Shown in pieces: positions 63,611-64,000 of a stretch of 64,000 nt of DNA (the stretch's first letter is position 1; the number at the start of each line of letters is the position of its first letter). The notes under the pieces are model-generated. The model was not told the origin of the DNA and did no database searches. It saw only the letters and a list, made by a program, of their open reading frames with translations. Source of the stretch: Kamptonema formosum PCC 10802 (GTDB taxonomy: Bacteria > Cyanobacteriota > Cyanobacteriia > Cyanobacteriales > Oscillatoriaceae); contig NZ_KB235948.1 in the NCBI RefSeq assembly GCF_000332335.1, positions 5,711,114 through 5,775,113 on the forward strand, written 5' to 3'. Made by a program: the position numbers and the translations under genes.

Positions 63611-64000
63611 GTTCATTTTGGCAAGATCGGTCGGTTTTAGTCACTGGATGTACCGGCCTGTTGGGCAGCTGGATGACCCAAGAGTTGGTAAAGCGCGGTG
63701 CCAAGGTAGTTGGATTGGTTCGAGATTGGGTGCCGCAGTCCCGCCTATTTACTGAAGGTTTATCTAAAAAAATTACAACTGTCTGCGGTCGTCTTGAAGA
63801 TTTGGCCACCTTAGAGCGAGCCATTAATGAGCATGAGGTCGATACGGTCTTTCATTTAGCCGCTCAGACGATTGTCGGGCTGGCCAATCGGGAACCCCTA
63901 GCCACATTTGAAGCCAATATAAAAGGAACCTGGAATATTCTAGAAGCTTGCCGGCGGGTAGGTGGTGTCAGCCGGATTGTTGTGGCGTCGAGTGATAAAG
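63607..64000 (+). CDS. rfbG: CDP-glucose 4,6-dehydratase (5' part, cut by window end)
   Basis: The first 131 codons show the short-chain dehydrogenase NAD-binding motif [14 protein letters not shown] and the family segments [20 protein letters not shown] and [14 protein letters not shown]. Overlap with rfbF and order support identity. The active-site Tyr-Lys lies beyond the window. Confidence 0.9.
   Translation, partial: MSSFWQDRSVLVTGCTGLLGSWMTQELVKRGAKVVGLVRDWVPQSRLFTEGLSKKITTVCGRLEDLATLERAINEHEVDTVFHLAAQTIVGLANREPLATFEANIKGTWNILEACRRVGGVSRIVVASSDK

Overview
The window comes from a filamentous cyanobacterium, most likely of the Oscillatoriales (Microcoleus/Oscillatoria/Kamptonema type). 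The evidence is the purC-bamA-lpxC-fabZ-lpxA-lpxB block, ndhD1/ndhF1, an RbcR-type LysR regulator, HIP1 octamers (GCGATCGC), many interspersed palindromic repeats and MITE-like elements, and a large set of signalling and conflict-type proteins (CHAT, NB-ARC, Ser/Thr kinases, FHA). The genus is an inference; no rRNA gene is present to settle it. I recognised no tRNA, rRNA, CRISPR array or transposase gene.

Layout. 0-8.2 kb: a prohibitin fragment, purC, an Omp85/BamA assembly factor, then the lipid A/fatty acid genes lpxC, fabZ, lpxA and lpxB, all rightward. 8.5-10.9 kb: a solitary cytosine-5 DNA methyltransferase whose catalytic Cys position reads Ser, and a membrane-anchored beta-sandwich protein. 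11.4-18.6 kb: two leftward gene pairs, HTH/HEAT/DUF1822 with CHAT-WD40, and NB-ARC ATPase with Ser/Thr kinase-TPR. 18.9-26.1 kb: cell-surface genes and their wreckage: a CHAP protein, a 17-residue Pro/Tyr repeat protein, a subtilase pseudogene interrupted by a MITE, and an 851-residue DUF4114/RTX-like protein. 26.4-34.2 kb: a leftward operon with a DUF6884-like protein, a 1363-residue DUF1998-type helicase, a 54-residue ORF and a DpdA-like DNA-guanine transglycosylase. This resembles a reduced 7-deazaguanine DNA modification island and is the best candidate for an undescribed system. 34.5-39.2 kb: ndhD1, ndhF1 and an atypical thioredoxin. 39.2-46.7 kb: an accessory stretch holding MITEs, decayed genes, a MORN protein, an HTH-NB-ARC ATPase, a Tse2-like toxin with a putative immunity gene, and a solitary ParB. 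46.7-48.8 kb: a zeta-carotene isomerase-like NnrU protein and rbcR. 49-57.7 kb: two tandem zinc-ribbon Ser/Thr kinases, a substrate-binding protein and a leftward FHA / FHA-flavoprotein / membrane protein cluster next to a YHS protein. 57.9-64 kb: an alpha/beta hydrolase, then the start of a surface polysaccharide cluster (BY-kinase, gmd, rfbF, rfbG), cut by the window end.

How the genes work together. The housekeeping blocks serve purine synthesis, the outer membrane, NDH-1 and carbon-fixation control. The accessory blocks between them look like conflict, signalling and surface functions placed between otherwise conserved genes. They are rich in short palindromic and MITE-type repeats, several of which interrupt genes or are read as part of them.
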